Positions 16,438 to 25,548 of a stretch of 39,535 nucleotides of DNA are shown here, piece by piece. Position 1 is the first letter of the stretch. The number at the start of each line of letters is the position of its first letter. Under the pieces are notes generated by a model. It was not told where the DNA came from, did no database searches, and was given only the letters and a program-made list of their open reading frames with translations. Position numbers and translations under genes: made by a program. Source of the DNA: Selenomonas sp. (lineage in GTDB: Bacteria; Bacillota_C; Negativicutes; Selenomonadales; Selenomonadaceae); NCBI RefSeq assembly GCF_024693525.1, contig NZ_JAILKR010000142.1, forward strand, positions 1-39,535, written 5' to 3'.

Positions 16438-17727
16438 TTATTCAGCAATGTTGTCGATAATGAACTGTGCCGTCTTCTTGCGGAGAACGGAAGCAGCCAG
16501 ATCACCGATGCGGCCCTGCTCCTTGATGATTTTCTGGACCTGCTGCGGCGTAGCACCATAAGCAGCTGCCATAGCAGCAACCTCAGCATCCAAATCTTTA
16601 GCTTCGACTTTGATATCCTCAGCCTTAGCAACTTCTTCCAGCATGAGATCCGTCTTAACGTTCTTCTCAGCCGTTTCACGATAGTCTTCACGAATCTTTG
16701 CGATATCCGTGCCAGCATACTGCAGATACTGTTCGAGCTTCATGCCCTGCTGCTCAAGACGCATAGCCATTTCCTGGATCATGGACGTTACGCGGTTGTC
16801 AATCATGACAGCCGGGATATCAACCGTGATGTTGTTCGTAGCCTGCTCGATAGCAGCGCTCTTCTGGTCGTTCTCTGCTTTGCGCTCAGCATTCTCCTGC
16901 AGGTTCTTGCGGATATCAGCCTTAAGCTCATCGAGCGTCTCGAAGGTGCTTACTTTCTTAGCGAGTTCATCATCGATAGCCGGCAGCTCTTTCTGTTTGA
17001 TGCTGCGAACCGTGCATTTGAACGTAGCATCTTTGCCAGCCAGTTCTTTTGCATGGTATTCTTCCGGGAATTTAACGTTTACTTCTTTTTCTTCGCCAAT
17101 CTTAGCGCCAATCAGCTGCTCCTCGAAGCCCGGGATGAAGCTGCCGGAACCAATCTGCAGCGGATAATCCGTGCCTTTGCCGCCCTCGAAAGCTTCGCCA
17201 TCAACAAAGCCCTCGAAATCCAGCGTCGTGAAGTCGCCATCAGCAACAGCAGCGCCTTCCGGAGCATCAACCATCTTGCCCTGACGGTCCTGGAAATTCT
17301 TGAGCTGTTTCTCAACGTCTTCGTCTTTAATCTCTACAGCAGCCTTCTCAACTTTGAGGCCTTTATACTCGCCCAGTTTAACTTCCGGACGCGGCGTAAC
17401 CGTAGCTTTGAATACGAGGTCTTTGCCCTCTTCGAGGGTAACGATATCAATGTTCGGACGGGTAACCGGATCGATTTTCTGCTCTTCAAGAGCATCGCCG
17501 AATGCTTTCGGAGCTACGAGATCGAAAGCTTCCTGCATTACTGCATCTTTACCAACGTGGCGCTCAACAATCATACGCGGAGCTTTGCCTTTACGGAAAC
17601 CCGGGATATTTACACGGTTAGCCAGGCGTTTGCATGCACGCTCAACTGCCTTGGAAACCTCTGTTGCTTCAACCTCAATCGTCAGAGTAACCTGCTGGTT
17701 CTCACCATTCTCAACCGTAACTTTCAT
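16438..17727 (-). CDS. tig: Trigger factor, ribosome-bound chaperone
   Basis: Trigger factor binds nascent chains at the ribosome exit tunnel. The 429-residue protein has the N-terminal ribosome-binding domain with GFRKGKAPR (about 44-52), an FKBP-type prolyl isomerase domain (about 155-240, opening [11 protein letters not shown]) and a long helical C-terminal chaperone domain. The frame is open 19 codons further upstream, but that stretch is not trigger-factor-like. ATG at 17727, with AGGAGG about 12 bases upstream, gives the standard MKVTVEN start. It heads the tig-clpP-clpX cluster, a common arrangement. Confidence 0.97.
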   Translation of the reverse strand: MKVTVENGENQQVTLTIEVEATEVSKAVERACKRLANRVNIPGFRKGKAPRMIVERHVGKDAVMQEAFDLVAPKAFGDALEEQKIDPVTRPNIDIVTLEEGKDLVFKATVTPRPEVKLGEYKGLKVEKAAVEIKDEDVEKQLKNFQDRQGKMVDAPEGAAVADGDFTTLDFEGFVDGEAFEGGKGTDYPLQIGSGSFIPGFEEQLIGAKIGEEKEVNVKFPEEYHAKELAGKDATFKCTVRSIKQKELPAIDDELAKKVSTFETLDELKADIRKNLQENAERKAENDQKSAAIEQATNNITVDIPAVMIDNRVTSMIQEMAMRLEQQGMKLEQYLQYAGTDIAKIREDYRETAEKNVKTDLMLEEVAKAEDIKVEAKDLDAEVAAMAAAYGATPQQVQKIIKEQGRIGDLAASVLRKKTAQFIIDNIAE

Positions 17728-17794
17728 TGTCTGAAATGACCTCCTGTAATATCTGTTTCTTAGGTAATGACACCCCCAAGCCATGCTAGGCTCT

Positions 17795-17807
17795 AGTATG
17801 CCATACT
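17795..17807. promoter_or_regulatory. 13-bp palindrome upstream of tig
   Basis: AGTATGCCATACT is a perfect inverted repeat around a central base, about 70 bases before the tig start and downstream of the gerMN-side terminator. It is placed where the tig promoter should be, but no clear -35/-10 pair was found. Whether a protein binds it is unknown. Confidence 0.3.
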
Positions 17808-17822
17808 CTTGTCATCTTAACA

Positions 17823-17856
17823 TAAAACGCGCAGAAAGACAAGGTTTTCTGCGCGT
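17823..17856 (-). terminator. Terminator after the GerMN lipoprotein gene
   Basis: An 11-bp perfect stem (17827-17837 with 17846-17856) is followed on the minus strand by TTTT. It closes the six-gene run that begins at 21727 and insulates tig. Confidence 0.85.
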
Positions 17857-17885
17857 GTCCATAGAAAAAGTCAAAATATCAAGTT

Positions 17886-18476
17886 TTACTTCAAAAGACC
17901 TGCCATGCGGGCAATCGGGCTGGAAAGATCCATATGACCAGCCAAGGTCTCGATTTCTTTTCCCTCAACGAGGAGCTGGACTTTCTTGATTTCCGAAAAC
18001 TCCGTAAGGGTATTGACGATGGACCCCACCAGCATCTCTTCCCCGGTGGAGCCTCCCGTAAACTGTTTCACCAAATCCTGACTAAAATCGACATAGGCCA
18101 CATCGCCCTTCACCTTTACGCTTTTGAGTTTTGCCTGTTTCGGAATAACGGCAATCTGGCCCTTATCCTTCGGTCCCTGAAGCAGAGACTTCATTGCCTC
18201 TGTGTATTTATTCGAACCATCAGCCTTAATCGTACGTTTCACGGCAATGAGTTTCATCCCCTGTTCGTCCGGATAGTAGACTTTGATGTTCATTTTTTTC
18301 GCAGCGTTCCCCGTTCCAGCAGAGGATGCTGCACTGCCAGCAGAAGCACCGCTGTTCCCGCTGATTGAAGCCGAAGAACCACCGGACGTTCCTTTCTCAT
18401 TATTTGGGTCACAACCTGCCGTCACCAAAAGCATCATTGCCAAAACAGCCAGCAGGATCACTCTCAATCCTTTCAT
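17886..18476 (-). CDS. GerMN-domain lipoprotein
   Basis: This 196-residue protein has a lipoprotein signal ending in VTAGC (Cys22), a Gly/Ser/Ala-rich spacer (about 23-60) and a GerMN domain (about 63-190). The domain carries the typical VYYPDEQG opening, a LLQGP turn and the VDFSQDLV strand. GerM proteins were found through spore germination but occur in many non-spore-formers beside amidases, where a cell-wall role is suspected. Here it follows the amidase gene by 25 bases. ATG at 18476 has GAGGTG at 6 bases. It is probably anchored in a membrane facing the wall; its exact activity is unknown. Confidence 0.88.
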   Translation of the reverse strand: MKGLRVILLAVLAMMLLVTAGCDPNNEKGTSGGSSASISGNSGASAGSAASSAGTGNAAKKMNIKVYYPDEQGMKLIAVKRTIKADGSNKYTEAMKSLLQGPKDKGQIAVIPKQAKLKSVKVKGDVAYVDFSQDLVKQFTGGSTGEEMLVGSIVNTLTEFSEIKKVQLLVEGKEIETLAGHMDLSSPIARMAGLLK

Positions 18477-18501
18477 TCTATCACCTCATATCCATCATCT
18501 T

Positions 18502-19557
18502 TTAGTTAAAAAACCGAGCAATTGCCCGCGCCACAGCACCAGCCAGTTTTTGCTGATAACTGTCGGTATTGAGCAGCCTCTCTTCCCGGTAATTGGAAAT
18601 AAAACCCAGTTCAATCAGCGATGCCGGCACATTGGTGTGCTTTAGCACATAGAAGTTGGCCGTCTTAACGCCGCGGTTCAAAAGGCCGCCAGCTTTTTCC
18701 AGCTCTTCGTTTAACAGGGTTGCCAACCGTTTTCCCCGGGAGGAGGAAGCATAATAGTACGTTTCCATCCCCTTGGCGTCCTGACTCGAAAAGGAATTGC
18801 AATGAATGGACACGAAGATATCCGACGCCGGGTCAAAGTTGGCCACATTGCAGCGCGCTTGAAGTTCCTGGCCGGCCGTATCATTGGGCCCATAAACATC
18901 AACATCCCGGGTACGCGTCATGACAACTCGCGCGCCGGAATTTTTAAGAATCGACTCAACCTTTTTGGTTACAGCCAAGGTTACCGTTTTTTCCATAACC
19001 CCCGTAGGCCCGACAGCACCGCTGTCCGTACCACCATGACCGGCATCTAACACAATCGTGCGGCCAGCTATCCCAGTCACTTTGCCGCCGGTTGTTCCAT
19101 TATCCAACACATCGATAACGAGACGGTACGGCTTTTTGGCCTTGCGGTCGCGTTCCTGGGTATAAATCCGATAATTATCCGCTACGGCCTGATTCGTGAA
19201 ATCAATCCGGATCTGTGTATGATTGCGCTGCAGCTCAGCAATGCGGACCTTTGAGGCCAGCTTGCTCTTGAGCATAATCGTCTTGCGAAGGTCTCCAGGC
19301 TTCGTATTCTGCAAGTCGATGATAAGCTGTTTCTCCGCATAAGGTTTTACGCTGGTCTCGTACTCCAACTTATCATTATCCATACCAATTTCGATACGCA
19401 GTGCGTCCCGTCCATCTACTTTGACATTCGACGTCTGAAAATAATTGAGCTCATGGTTCCGTACATGCCGGGCTGCTGCTGAACATCCTGGCAACAGCAC
19501 CATAGCCGCCAGGATGAGTGCTCCCGCCAATCTTGCCCAGCGGAATAGCATCTTCAT
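18502..19557 (-). CDS. N-acetylmuramoyl-L-alanine amidase, lipoprotein with AMIN-like domain
   Basis: This zinc enzyme cleaves the bond between muramic acid and the stem peptide of peptidoglycan. The 351-residue protein has a lipoprotein signal ending in LLPGC (Cys25), an AMIN-like beta domain (about 35-150) and an Amidase_3 domain (about 166-350). Zinc and catalytic residues are His174 (DAGHGG), Glu189 (MEKTV), His252 (SIHCN) and Glu315 (LIELGF). Of two nearby in-frame ATG codons, the one at 19557 is chosen because AGGAGG lies 9 bases before it; the ATG at 19575 would include that site. It lies between the DUF3006 gene and gerMN. The lipid anchor instead of simple secretion is less usual for AmiC-type enzymes. 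Confidence 0.94.
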   Translation of the reverse strand: MKMLFRWARLAGALILAAMVLLPGCSAAARHVRNHELNYFQTSNVKVDGRDALRIEIGMDNDKLEYETSVKPYAEKQLIIDLQNTKPGDLRKTIMLKSKLASKVRIAELQRNHTQIRIDFTNQAVADNYRIYTQERDRKAKKPYRLVIDVLDNGTTGGKVTGIAGRTIVLDAGHGGTDSGAVGPTGVMEKTVTLAVTKKVESILKNSGARVVMTRTRDVDVYGPNDTAGQELQARCNVANFDPASDIFVSIHCNSFSSQDAKGMETYYYASSSRGKRLATLLNEELEKAGGLLNRGVKTANFYVLKHTNVPASLIELGFISNYREERLLNTDSYQQKLAGAVARAIARFFN

Positions 19558-19580
19558 GAAATCGTTCCTCCTCATTTTCC

Positions 19581-19781
19581 TTACTCTTTCAATAAATCCA
19601 AGGCTTCCTGTTCTGCCTGCTCGGTTGCCTCTTTATCATAGGAAATGTCCAACTTCAGATAATCCCCTTCTCCTACCTCATCCGGCAAGAAACAAACGGG
19701 AAAATTGACTTTTTTCATTTCGTCTCCCAGCAGGAGGACAGCTAAATCCCCCTCGAGACGGTCAATGTATGCAGAAATCAT
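19581..19781 (-). CDS. DUF3006-family small protein
   Basis: This 66-residue, mostly acidic protein opens with ISAYIDRLEGDLAVLLLGDE and continues with a FLPDEVGEGDYLKLDIS segment; this IDR-EG-D...LP...EGD pattern is that of DUF3006. These small proteins are often encoded beside ComEC-like metallo-beta-lactamase proteins and have no established function. Its ATG overlaps the stop of the metallo-beta-lactamase gene as ATGA, with GGGGGAG upstream, so the two are coupled. No signal peptide is visible, so it should stay in the cytoplasm even though its partner is exported. Confidence 0.8.
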   Translation of the reverse strand: MISAYIDRLEGDLAVLLLGDEMKKVNFPVCFLPDEVGEGDYLKLDISYDKEATEQAEQEALDLLKE

Positions 19782-20707
19782 TGCTCTCCCCCCTGTTCTG
19801 GCGTAACCGTATAGGTCTTGCCATCCGTCGAAACGGTTATGGTTCCATTCTTGTCTGTTTCGAAAACCTTGAGATGAAGGGCCTTGTATTTCTTCATGGT
19901 CTCCTTATGGGGATGACCATAATCATTGCCCTCCCCACAGGAAATCAATGCTGTTTCCGGCTGAACAGCCCGCAGGAAGTCCTTCGAAGAAGACGTCTTG
20001 CTGCCATGGTGTCCGGCCTTTAACACCTGTGCTTTCAATTCATTGCCGAATCCGCCCACGATGGGCTCTTCTTCTTTCTTCTCCGCATCTCCCGTAAACA
20101 TCATGGCAAATTCGCCAAAAACGAGCTTGCCAACCACCGATTCATTATTCGGGTCATGCTTATACCCCTTTTGACGGCCTTCCTGCTGATGGGATTCCGT
20201 CGGCGCATAGACATGGAAGCTGGCTCCGCCGCCAAAATCTACCACATCCCCAGCCTTCAGTGCTTTGTGGGCAATCCCCTTAGCCTTGAGCTGTTTCATA
20301 TAGCCAAGGTAAATCTTCGACGTAGACGGCATGCCGTTGTCATAGACTTCTTTTACTTCAAACTCATTAAGCACCACATCCATACCGCCAATATGATCCG
20401 CATGGGGATGGGTCAAAATCACCTTATCGATTTTCGTGACACCAGCCTTTTTCAACTCGTGCCGTAGCTTATCCCGTTCATCCAAGTCACTGGTATCGAT
20501 GAGGACCGTCTGCTCTGGCGACTGTATCAAGATGGCATCTCCCTGCCCCACGTTTAACATCTTGACCGCCAGATTTCCCGCAGCAGCAGTCGTTTCAGCT
20601 GCCGGCTGGCTGCTGGAAGCCGAGTGATCCGGAGCCTTGCCACAGCCCGCTAACATAGCTGTAAGGAGCAGCAGAGCCCCCAATATCAGTCCTAATTTTT
20701 TTCGCAT
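19778..20707 (-). CDS. ComEC/Rec2-like metallo-beta-lactamase lipoprotein
   Basis: This 309-residue protein has a lipoprotein signal ending in MLAGC (Cys22), a Ser/Ala-rich spacer and a metallo-beta-lactamase domain from about residue 46. The metal motif is His100-x-His102-x-Asp104-His105 in LTHPHADHIGG; other ligands are suggested by the FTGDAEKKEE and LKAGHHGSKTSSS stretches. It resembles the hydrolase domain of the DNA-uptake protein ComEC, without the membrane channel. A nuclease or phosphodiesterase acting outside the inner membrane is likely, but the substrate is unknown. ATG at 20707 follows GAGGTG at 6 bases; a GTG three codons upstream is less likely. Confidence 0.88.
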   Translation of the reverse strand: MRKKLGLILGALLLLTAMLAGCGKAPDHSASSSQPAAETTAAAGNLAVKMLNVGQGDAILIQSPEQTVLIDTSDLDERDKLRHELKKAGVTKIDKVILTHPHADHIGGMDVVLNEFEVKEVYDNGMPSTSKIYLGYMKQLKAKGIAHKALKAGDVVDFGGGASFHVYAPTESHQQEGRQKGYKHDPNNESVVGKLVFGEFAMMFTGDAEKKEEEPIVGGFGNELKAQVLKAGHHGSKTSSSKDFLRAVQPETALISCGEGNDYGHPHKETMKKYKALHLKVFETDKNGTITVSTDGKTYTVTPEQGGEQ

Positions 20708-20717
20708 GAAAAACACC

Positions 20718-21527
20718 TCATATTGTCTTTAAGATGTAGCGGTATATCCCATCCGCTACACCATCTTCATCAACGCTCGGCAGCACATAATCTGCCTTAG
20801 CCTTGAGTTCATTGCCAGCATTCCCCATGACCAGGCTCGTGCCGACCGTATCCATCATTTCCAAATCATTCAATCCATCGCCAAAGGCATAACTTGCCCC
20901 CACCGGAATTTCCATGTATTTTAGTGCCTCAAGAATACCGGTTCCCTTGGATATATCCGCCGAATAGAGTTCCATGTATTTTAACAATGTCGGGTCGATA
21001 AGTCCCGTAAGTCCCGGCCAAGCCAAGAGTTCATGAAAAAGACCGCCGGCATTTGGCGTCTCGGACAGAAATTCAATCTTGCCAATCTGCAAGCCTTCCA
21101 AGCTCGCATCGTAATGGCGCACAAAATCATCCAGGGAGATATCGATGGATGTGTATACTTCCTCCAGCGCCTTATATTCCTGTTTCAAATAAACAGAAGG
21201 ATTGCTTTCGAGGATATACTCAACACCGCACTCCTCTGCTCTCTTAACAATAGCGCGGACTACGTCCAAAGGCAAGTCCTTACGGAATATTACCTGACCA
21301 TCTAACAGAACTACTGCACCATTGAGCAGCACAAAACCATCAAACAGTCCGGACTCCGTGAGTTCTTTTCCGAGATATGCCCAGGGCCGCCCTGAGGCGA
21401 TAAAAGTATGATGTCCAGCCTGCCGCAAAGCGCGAATAGCTTTTTTCACCGGTTCCGTCAAACTGGTCCGCCCGCGATGAATATTGATAAGCGTCCCATC
21501 GATATCAAAGAATACAGCTTTTGTCAT
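20718..21527 (-). CDS. Cof-type HAD-superfamily phosphatase
   Basis: This cytoplasmic 269-residue hydrolase likely removes phosphate from a sugar phosphate or similar small molecule. It starts with the HAD motif FFDIDGTL (nucleophile Asp8, Asp10). The second motif is FIASGRPW near residue 43 and the fourth is FGDGLNDLEMM near 225. A large Cof-type (C2) cap domain lies between. The reading frame extends 17 codons further, but ATG at 21527 puts the nucleophile at the normal place and has AAAGG 6 bases upstream. It overlaps the preceding small membrane gene by 4 bases and is followed by the metallo-beta-lactamase gene at 10 bases. Confidence 0.92.
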   Translation of the reverse strand: MTKAVFFDIDGTLINIHRGRTSLTEPVKKAIRALRQAGHHTFIASGRPWAYLGKELTESGLFDGFVLLNGAVVLLDGQVIFRKDLPLDVVRAIVKRAEECGVEYILESNPSVYLKQEYKALEEVYTSIDISLDDFVRHYDASLEGLQIGKIEFLSETPNAGGLFHELLAWPGLTGLIDPTLLKYMELYSADISKGTGILEALKYMEIPVGASYAFGDGLNDLEMMDTVGTSLVMGNAGNELKAKADYVLPSVDEDGVADGIYRYILKTI

Positions 21528-21712
21528 TTCGAACCTTTCCAACAGATATAGCAACGAACTACGAACAGTACTCCCCAAATTCCAAAAGAAACAGCATAAG
21601 CTGTGTCAATGATTGACATGTCGCTGTAATTAATTCCAAACACAAAAACATACAAACCAACTGCCGCAATGAGAACGTCCATGGGTTTTACTGCTCTATG
21701 CAACCAATCCAT
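21524..21712 (-). CDS. Small two-helix membrane protein, unknown function
   Basis: This 62-residue protein has two hydrophobic stretches, DVLIAAVGLYVFVFGIN and AYAVSFGIWGVLFVVRCYICW, separated by a polar turn, and ends in basic residues. No family was recognised. Two features support it as real: its stop overlaps the start of the Cof phosphatase gene as ATGA, and GGAG lies about 10 bases before its ATG. A TTG start at 21727 would add five residues. It seems to open the six-gene run that ends at 17823. No promoter could be fixed in the 86 bases before it. Confidence 0.6.
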   Translation of the reverse strand: MDWLHRAVKPMDVLIAAVGLYVFVFGINYSDMSIIDTAYAVSFGIWGVLFVVRCYICWKGSK

Positions 21713-21813
21713 CAAAAAAGACTCCAATCTTTAGAAATATAGAAGTACATACACCTCTATACTACTAAAAATCAGAGTCTCCTTCAAGGTTTATTTATGC
21801 CTTCCAGGCATGA

Positions 21814-23241
21814 TTACTCCACGTTAACCTGGGCCTTCTGGGCCGCATCGCAGATTTTCTGTTCCGCCGCAAGCAGTTCTTTGGCCGCCGTGAGCTGAAG
21901 CTCAACCTGCTTATATGAAGTTCCACCAAACGAATTGCGGTTCTTCACACAAGTCTCAGGGCTGATTGCCTCTTGGATATCTTCGCCAAAGAGCGGCGAA
22001 AGGGTCTGGAACTCCTCCAGCGTCATATCCTTCAGGTATTTACCCTCGGCAATACAATTATGCACAGCCGTACCGGATACTGCATGAGCCTGACGGAAAG
22101 GCATCCCCTTCTTGACCAGATAATCTGCCAAGTCCGTAGCATTGGAAAAATCCTCTGCCACCGCCGTCATCATGACCTCTTTACGGACCTTCATTCCACG
22201 AATCAGCTGTGCATAGACAGCCAGGCTGAATTTGACCGTATCAATGGCATCAAAGATCCCCTCTTTATCTTCCTGAAGGTCTTTGTTATAAGCCAGCGGC
22301 AGCCCTTTTACCGTCGTCAGCATAGCCATCAGATGACCGATAACACGTCCGGTCTTGCCGCGCACCAATTCCGATACATCGGGATTCTTCTTCTGCGGCA
22401 TCATAGAGGAACCCGTACAATGTGCATCGTCAAGTTCCACAAACGAGAACTCGCGGCTGCACCAGAGAATTGTCTCCTCCGACAAGCGCGACAGATGAAC
22501 CATCAGGATGGAAGCTGCACTCAAAAATTCCAGGATGTAATCCCGGTCGCTAACAGCATCAAGGCTATTGTTATAAATCGCCTCAAATTTGAGCTGCTTT
22601 GCCACAAACTCACGATCGATGGGGAAAGTTGTCCCCGCCAGCGCTCCGGCCCCCAATGGCATGATATCTGCCCGTTTGTAAACCCCTTCAAATCTGGCAA
22701 AGTCACGGAATAGCATTCCAAAATAAGCCATCAGATGATGGGCAAACAAGATTGGCTGGGCCCGCTGCAGATGGGTATAGCCCGGCATGATGACATCATC
22801 ATACTTCTCGGCAGTCTCGACTAGTGCCTGCTGCAAGTTTTGAATCTCCTGCTGAACCTCCACTACCTGACGGCGCACATACATATGGGTATCCAAAGCC
22901 ACCTGGTCATTGCGGCTGCGGGCCGTATGAAGACGGCCGCCAGCTTCACCAATCGCATCAGTCAGGCGCTTTTCGATATTCATATGGATGTCTTCTAGGT
23001 CAACGGAAAAGTCAAACTCCCCATTTTCAATCTGCTTTAAGATATCCTTGAGCCCCGCGATAATCTTATCCTTATCCTCAGCCGAGATGATACCAGCCTT
23101 AGCCAGCATCGTTGCATGGGCGATGCTGCCAGCGATATCCTCGTGATACATTCTCTTGTCGAAGCCTATGGACGCCTGGAACTCGTTGATCATCTCATCG
23201 GTGGTCTTCGTGAACCGGCCTCCCCACATTGCCTCGCTCAT
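21814..23241 (-). CDS. argH: Argininosuccinate lyase
   Basis: ArgH splits argininosuccinate into arginine and fumarate, the last step of arginine synthesis. The 475-residue protein has the fumarase-superfamily signature [12 protein letters not shown] (277-288), the HTARSRNDQ segment (105-113) and [10 protein letters not shown] (154-163) with the conserved His157. Its ATG overlaps the argG stop as ATGA, so both are translated together. It is the last gene of argCJBDFGH. A short stem-loop lies just past its stop, without the T-run of a proper terminator. Confidence 0.97.
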   Translation of the reverse strand: MSEAMWGGRFTKTTDEMINEFQASIGFDKRMYHEDIAGSIAHATMLAKAGIISAEDKDKIIAGLKDILKQIENGEFDFSVDLEDIHMNIEKRLTDAIGEAGGRLHTARSRNDQVALDTHMYVRRQVVEVQQEIQNLQQALVETAEKYDDVIMPGYTHLQRAQPILFAHHLMAYFGMLFRDFARFEGVYKRADIMPLGAGALAGTTFPIDREFVAKQLKFEAIYNNSLDAVSDRDYILEFLSAASILMVHLSRLSEETILWCSREFSFVELDDAHCTGSSMMPQKKNPDVSELVRGKTGRVIGHLMAMLTTVKGLPLAYNKDLQEDKEGIFDAIDTVKFSLAVYAQLIRGMKVRKEVMMTAVAEDFSNATDLADYLVKKGMPFRQAHAVSGTAVHNCIAEGKYLKDMTLEEFQTLSPLFGEDIQEAISPETCVKNRNSFGGTSYKQVELQLTAAKELLAAEQKICDAAQKAQVNVE

Positions 23242-24455
23242 TTTCCTGCTTTCTCCTGCATGAGAGCGCGAACTTTGAGCGGCAGGCCAAAGAGGTTGAT
23301 GAAGCCCGTAGCATCGGCCTGGTCGTAAACATCGTCATGCTCGAAGGTTACAAACTCCTGACTGTACAGAGAATACGGGCTCTTGCTGCCGGCAGACATA
23401 ATGTTGCCCTTATAGAGTTTCAGTTTGACCGAACCCGTTACCGTCTGCTGGGTGCTGTTGACAAAGGCATCGAGAGCCTCGCGCAGCTGGCAGAACCACA
23501 TGCCATCATAGACGAGTTCTGCATAGCGGATGCCAACCTGCTGTTTGTAATGATAGGTCTGGCGGTCAAGGCAGAGATACTCCAGCTCACGATGTGCATA
23601 GTAGAGCAGTGCTCCGCCCGGATTCTCATAAACGCCACGGGACTTCATGCCAACGAGACGGTTCTCGCAGATATCTACCACACCGACGCCGTTGCGGGCA
23701 CCAATCTCATTGAGTTTGGTCAGCAATTCAACGGCACCGAGCTTCTCGCCGTTGACAGCCACCGGCTCACCCTTTTCGAAATCGATGGTAACGTACTCGG
23801 CTTTGTCCGGAGCTTCCTCAACGGGTTTGGAAATCAGCAGCATGCTGCTGTCCGGCTCATTTGCCGGGTCCTCAAGATCAGAACCTTCATGGGACAGATG
23901 CCAGATATTGCGGTCCATGGAATATTTCTTGTTATCCGTTGCGATAGGAATCCCGTGTTTCTTGGCATATTCGATCTCAGCACTGCGGGAATCGAGATCC
24001 CATTCACGCCAGGGCGCAATCAGCGTAATATTCGGAGCCAAAGCTTTGACCGTCAGCTCAAAACGAACCTGGTCATTGCCCTTGCCTGTAGCACCATGTG
24101 CAATGGCATCTGCGCCTTCTTTCTTCGCGATTTCTACCAGTTTTTTGGCGATAATCGGACGAGCGAACGACGTGCCGAGCAGATATTTATCCTCATATAC
24201 TGCACCAGCCTTAAGCGTCGGCCACACATATTCCGTCAGGAACTCTTCCGTCAGGTCGCAGATATAAACTTTCGATGCGCCCGATGCCAATGCTTTATCA
24301 TGGACTACATCGAGCTCATCGCCCTGACCGATATCGGCACAGGCAGCGATAACTTCGCAGCCATCATAGTTTTCTTTCAACCAGGGAATGATAACGGAGG
24401 TGTCAAGACCACCGGAATAAGCAAGTACGACTTTCTTGATCTGTTTCTTAGCCAT
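23238..24455 (-). CDS. argG: Argininosuccinate synthase
   Basis: ArgG joins citrulline and aspartate using ATP. The 405-residue protein starts with the ATP pyrophosphatase P-loop YSGGLDTS (13-20) and carries the [13 protein letters not shown] segment near residues 120-132. Length is standard for the family. ATG at 24455 follows AGAGG; the gap to argF is 53 bases. Confidence 0.97.
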   Translation of the reverse strand: MAKKQIKKVVLAYSGGLDTSVIIPWLKENYDGCEVIAACADIGQGDELDVVHDKALASGASKVYICDLTEEFLTEYVWPTLKAGAVYEDKYLLGTSFARPIIAKKLVEIAKKEGADAIAHGATGKGNDQVRFELTVKALAPNITLIAPWREWDLDSRSAEIEYAKKHGIPIATDNKKYSMDRNIWHLSHEGSDLEDPANEPDSSMLLISKPVEEAPDKAEYVTIDFEKGEPVAVNGEKLGAVELLTKLNEIGARNGVGVVDICENRLVGMKSRGVYENPGGALLYYAHRELEYLCLDRQTYHYKQQVGIRYAELVYDGMWFCQLREALDAFVNSTQQTVTGSVKLKLYKGNIMSAGSKSPYSLYSQEFVTFEHDDVYDQADATGFINLFGLPLKVRALMQEKAGK

Positions 24456-24508
24456 AGAAATTTACCTCTTTTCCTTTACATTCAATACATGAAGCTTTTA
24501 TAAGAGTA

Positions 24509-25438
24509 TCAGCACATGGTCAATGCCATGACAGCCTTCTGGGTATGCAAGCGGTTCTCCGCCTCGTCAAAAATGACATCTGCATTTGCTTCCAGGACTT
24601 CCTCGGTTATCTCTTCGCCACGGTATGCCGGCAGGCAGTGCATGACGATGGCGCGCTTATCGGCTAATGCCATCAATTCTTTGTTGACCTGATAGGGAGC
24701 AAAGATTTTCTTGCGCGCTTCGTGCTCGTCTTCCTGTCCCATGCTGGCCCAAGTATCCGTAACCACGATATCTGCCCCCTTGACAGCTTCCTTCGGGTCG
24801 GTGATAACGGAAATGGAAGCCCCAGTCTGTTTCGCATCTTCCATAGCATTCTTCCTAACCGTTTCATCTGGACGATAATTTTCCGGCGTTGCCGCCACAA
24901 AGGTCATACCAGCTTTGGCGCAGCCATACATGTACGAGTTGGTCATATTGTTGCCATCACCAACGTATGCCATCTTGAGCCCCTTGAGATTCTTGCCTTT
25001 ATGTTCTTGAATCGTCAACAGGTCTGTAAGCACCTGGCAAGGATGCAAGAGATCCGTCAGCGCATTGATAACGGGGACATCCGCCCACTGGGCTAACTCC
25101 TCCACCCGCTCATGACCAAAAGTGCGAATCATGATGCCATCAAGATAGCGTGAGAGGACACGAGCGGTATCTTTTATCGGCTCACCACGGCCAAGCTGCA
25201 GGTCGCGGTTGGAGAGGAACAAAGCCTGTCCCCCCAGCTGATACATACCAGTCTCGAAGGAAACTCGCGTACGCGTCGAGGATTTTTCAAAAATCATGCC
25301 CAAGGTCTTCCCCTTGAGCAAATGATGCTCAATCCCTGCTTTCTGCTTGGCTTTGAGCTCTTTTGCCAGTGTCAGGATTTCCTGCACTTCATCCACGGAT
25401 AACTCGTGGATGGATAACATATCTTTTCCTTTCAGCAT
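24509..25438 (-). CDS. argF: Ornithine carbamoyltransferase
   Basis: ArgF makes citrulline from ornithine and carbamoyl phosphate. The 309-residue cytoplasmic enzyme has the carbamoyl-phosphate motif SSTRTR (53-58), HPCQ near residue 134 and the ornithine-side MHCLPAYRG near 265-273. The HCLP wording separates it from aspartate carbamoyltransferase. The first of two in-frame ATG codons (25438) has GGAGG at 7 bases. A near-consensus promoter and ARG-box-like dyads lie in the 110-base gap after argD, so argFGH can be expressed apart from argCJBD. Confidence 0.97.
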   Translation of the reverse strand: MLKGKDMLSIHELSVDEVQEILTLAKELKAKQKAGIEHHLLKGKTLGMIFEKSSTRTRVSFETGMYQLGGQALFLSNRDLQLGRGEPIKDTARVLSRYLDGIMIRTFGHERVEELAQWADVPVINALTDLLHPCQVLTDLLTIQEHKGKNLKGLKMAYVGDGNNMTNSYMYGCAKAGMTFVAATPENYRPDETVRKNAMEDAKQTGASISVITDPKEAVKGADIVVTDTWASMGQEDEHEARKKIFAPYQVNKELMALADKRAIVMHCLPAYRGEEITEEVLEANADVIFDEAENRLHTQKAVMALTMC

Positions 25439-25477
25439 ACTTTAACCTCCGTTACTGTAACTTATGTCCGTCACTAT

Positions 25478-25491
25478 TGCATATTATATCA
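25478..25491. promoter_or_regulatory. ARG-box-like dyad over the argF -10
   Basis: TGCATATTATATCA has the 14-base layout of an ARG box half-site pair and covers the -10 element. It shares the run TGCATATTAT with the dyad at 30059 before argC. Assignment to ArgR is inference; argR is not in this window. Confidence 0.45.
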
Positions 25492-25511
25492 CTTTGTTTT
25501 TTGCTTGTGAA
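25483..25511 (-). promoter_or_regulatory. Predicted argF promoter
   Basis: On the minus strand TTCACA (25506-25511) is followed after exactly 17 bases by TATAAT (25483-25488): five of six and six of six matches to the consensus. It would give a leader of about 38 bases. Confidence 0.7.
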
Positions 25512-25527
25512 GAGGAAATCGCAAATA

Positions 25528-25547
25528 TTTTGTATACATATACAAAA
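25528..25547. promoter_or_regulatory. AT-rich 20-bp inverted repeat upstream of argF
   Basis: TTTTGTATA and TATACAAAA are perfect 9-base arms around CA. The inner 14 bases (25531-25544) have TGTAT/ATACA half-sites in ARG-box spacing. It lies 16 bases upstream of the argF -35 and next to the argD stop, so an ArgR operator is likelier than a terminator, which would need a GC-rich stem. Confidence 0.45.
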
Positions 25548-25548
25548 A

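Noticed and set aside
16411..17739. 442-codon open frame on the plus strand opposite tig
   Set aside because: It is exactly antisense to trigger factor, has low-complexity Phe/Leu-rich content and no ribosome site; it is a codon-bias shadow.
17728..17784. 19-codon extension of trigger factor
   Set aside because: The extension is unlike the conserved start of the family and AGGAGG lies inside it.
17886..18476. GerMN protein as evidence of sporulation
   Set aside because: GerMN domains are widespread in non-spore-formers, and no other sporulation gene is in the window.
21790..21812. Stem-loop past argH as a terminator
   Set aside because: The stem is only about six pairs and is followed by AAATAAA rather than a T-run on the minus strand.
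23229..24503. 424-codon plus-strand frame opposite argG
   Set aside because: It mirrors the argG coding frame, has no family features and would need antisense expression of the whole gene.
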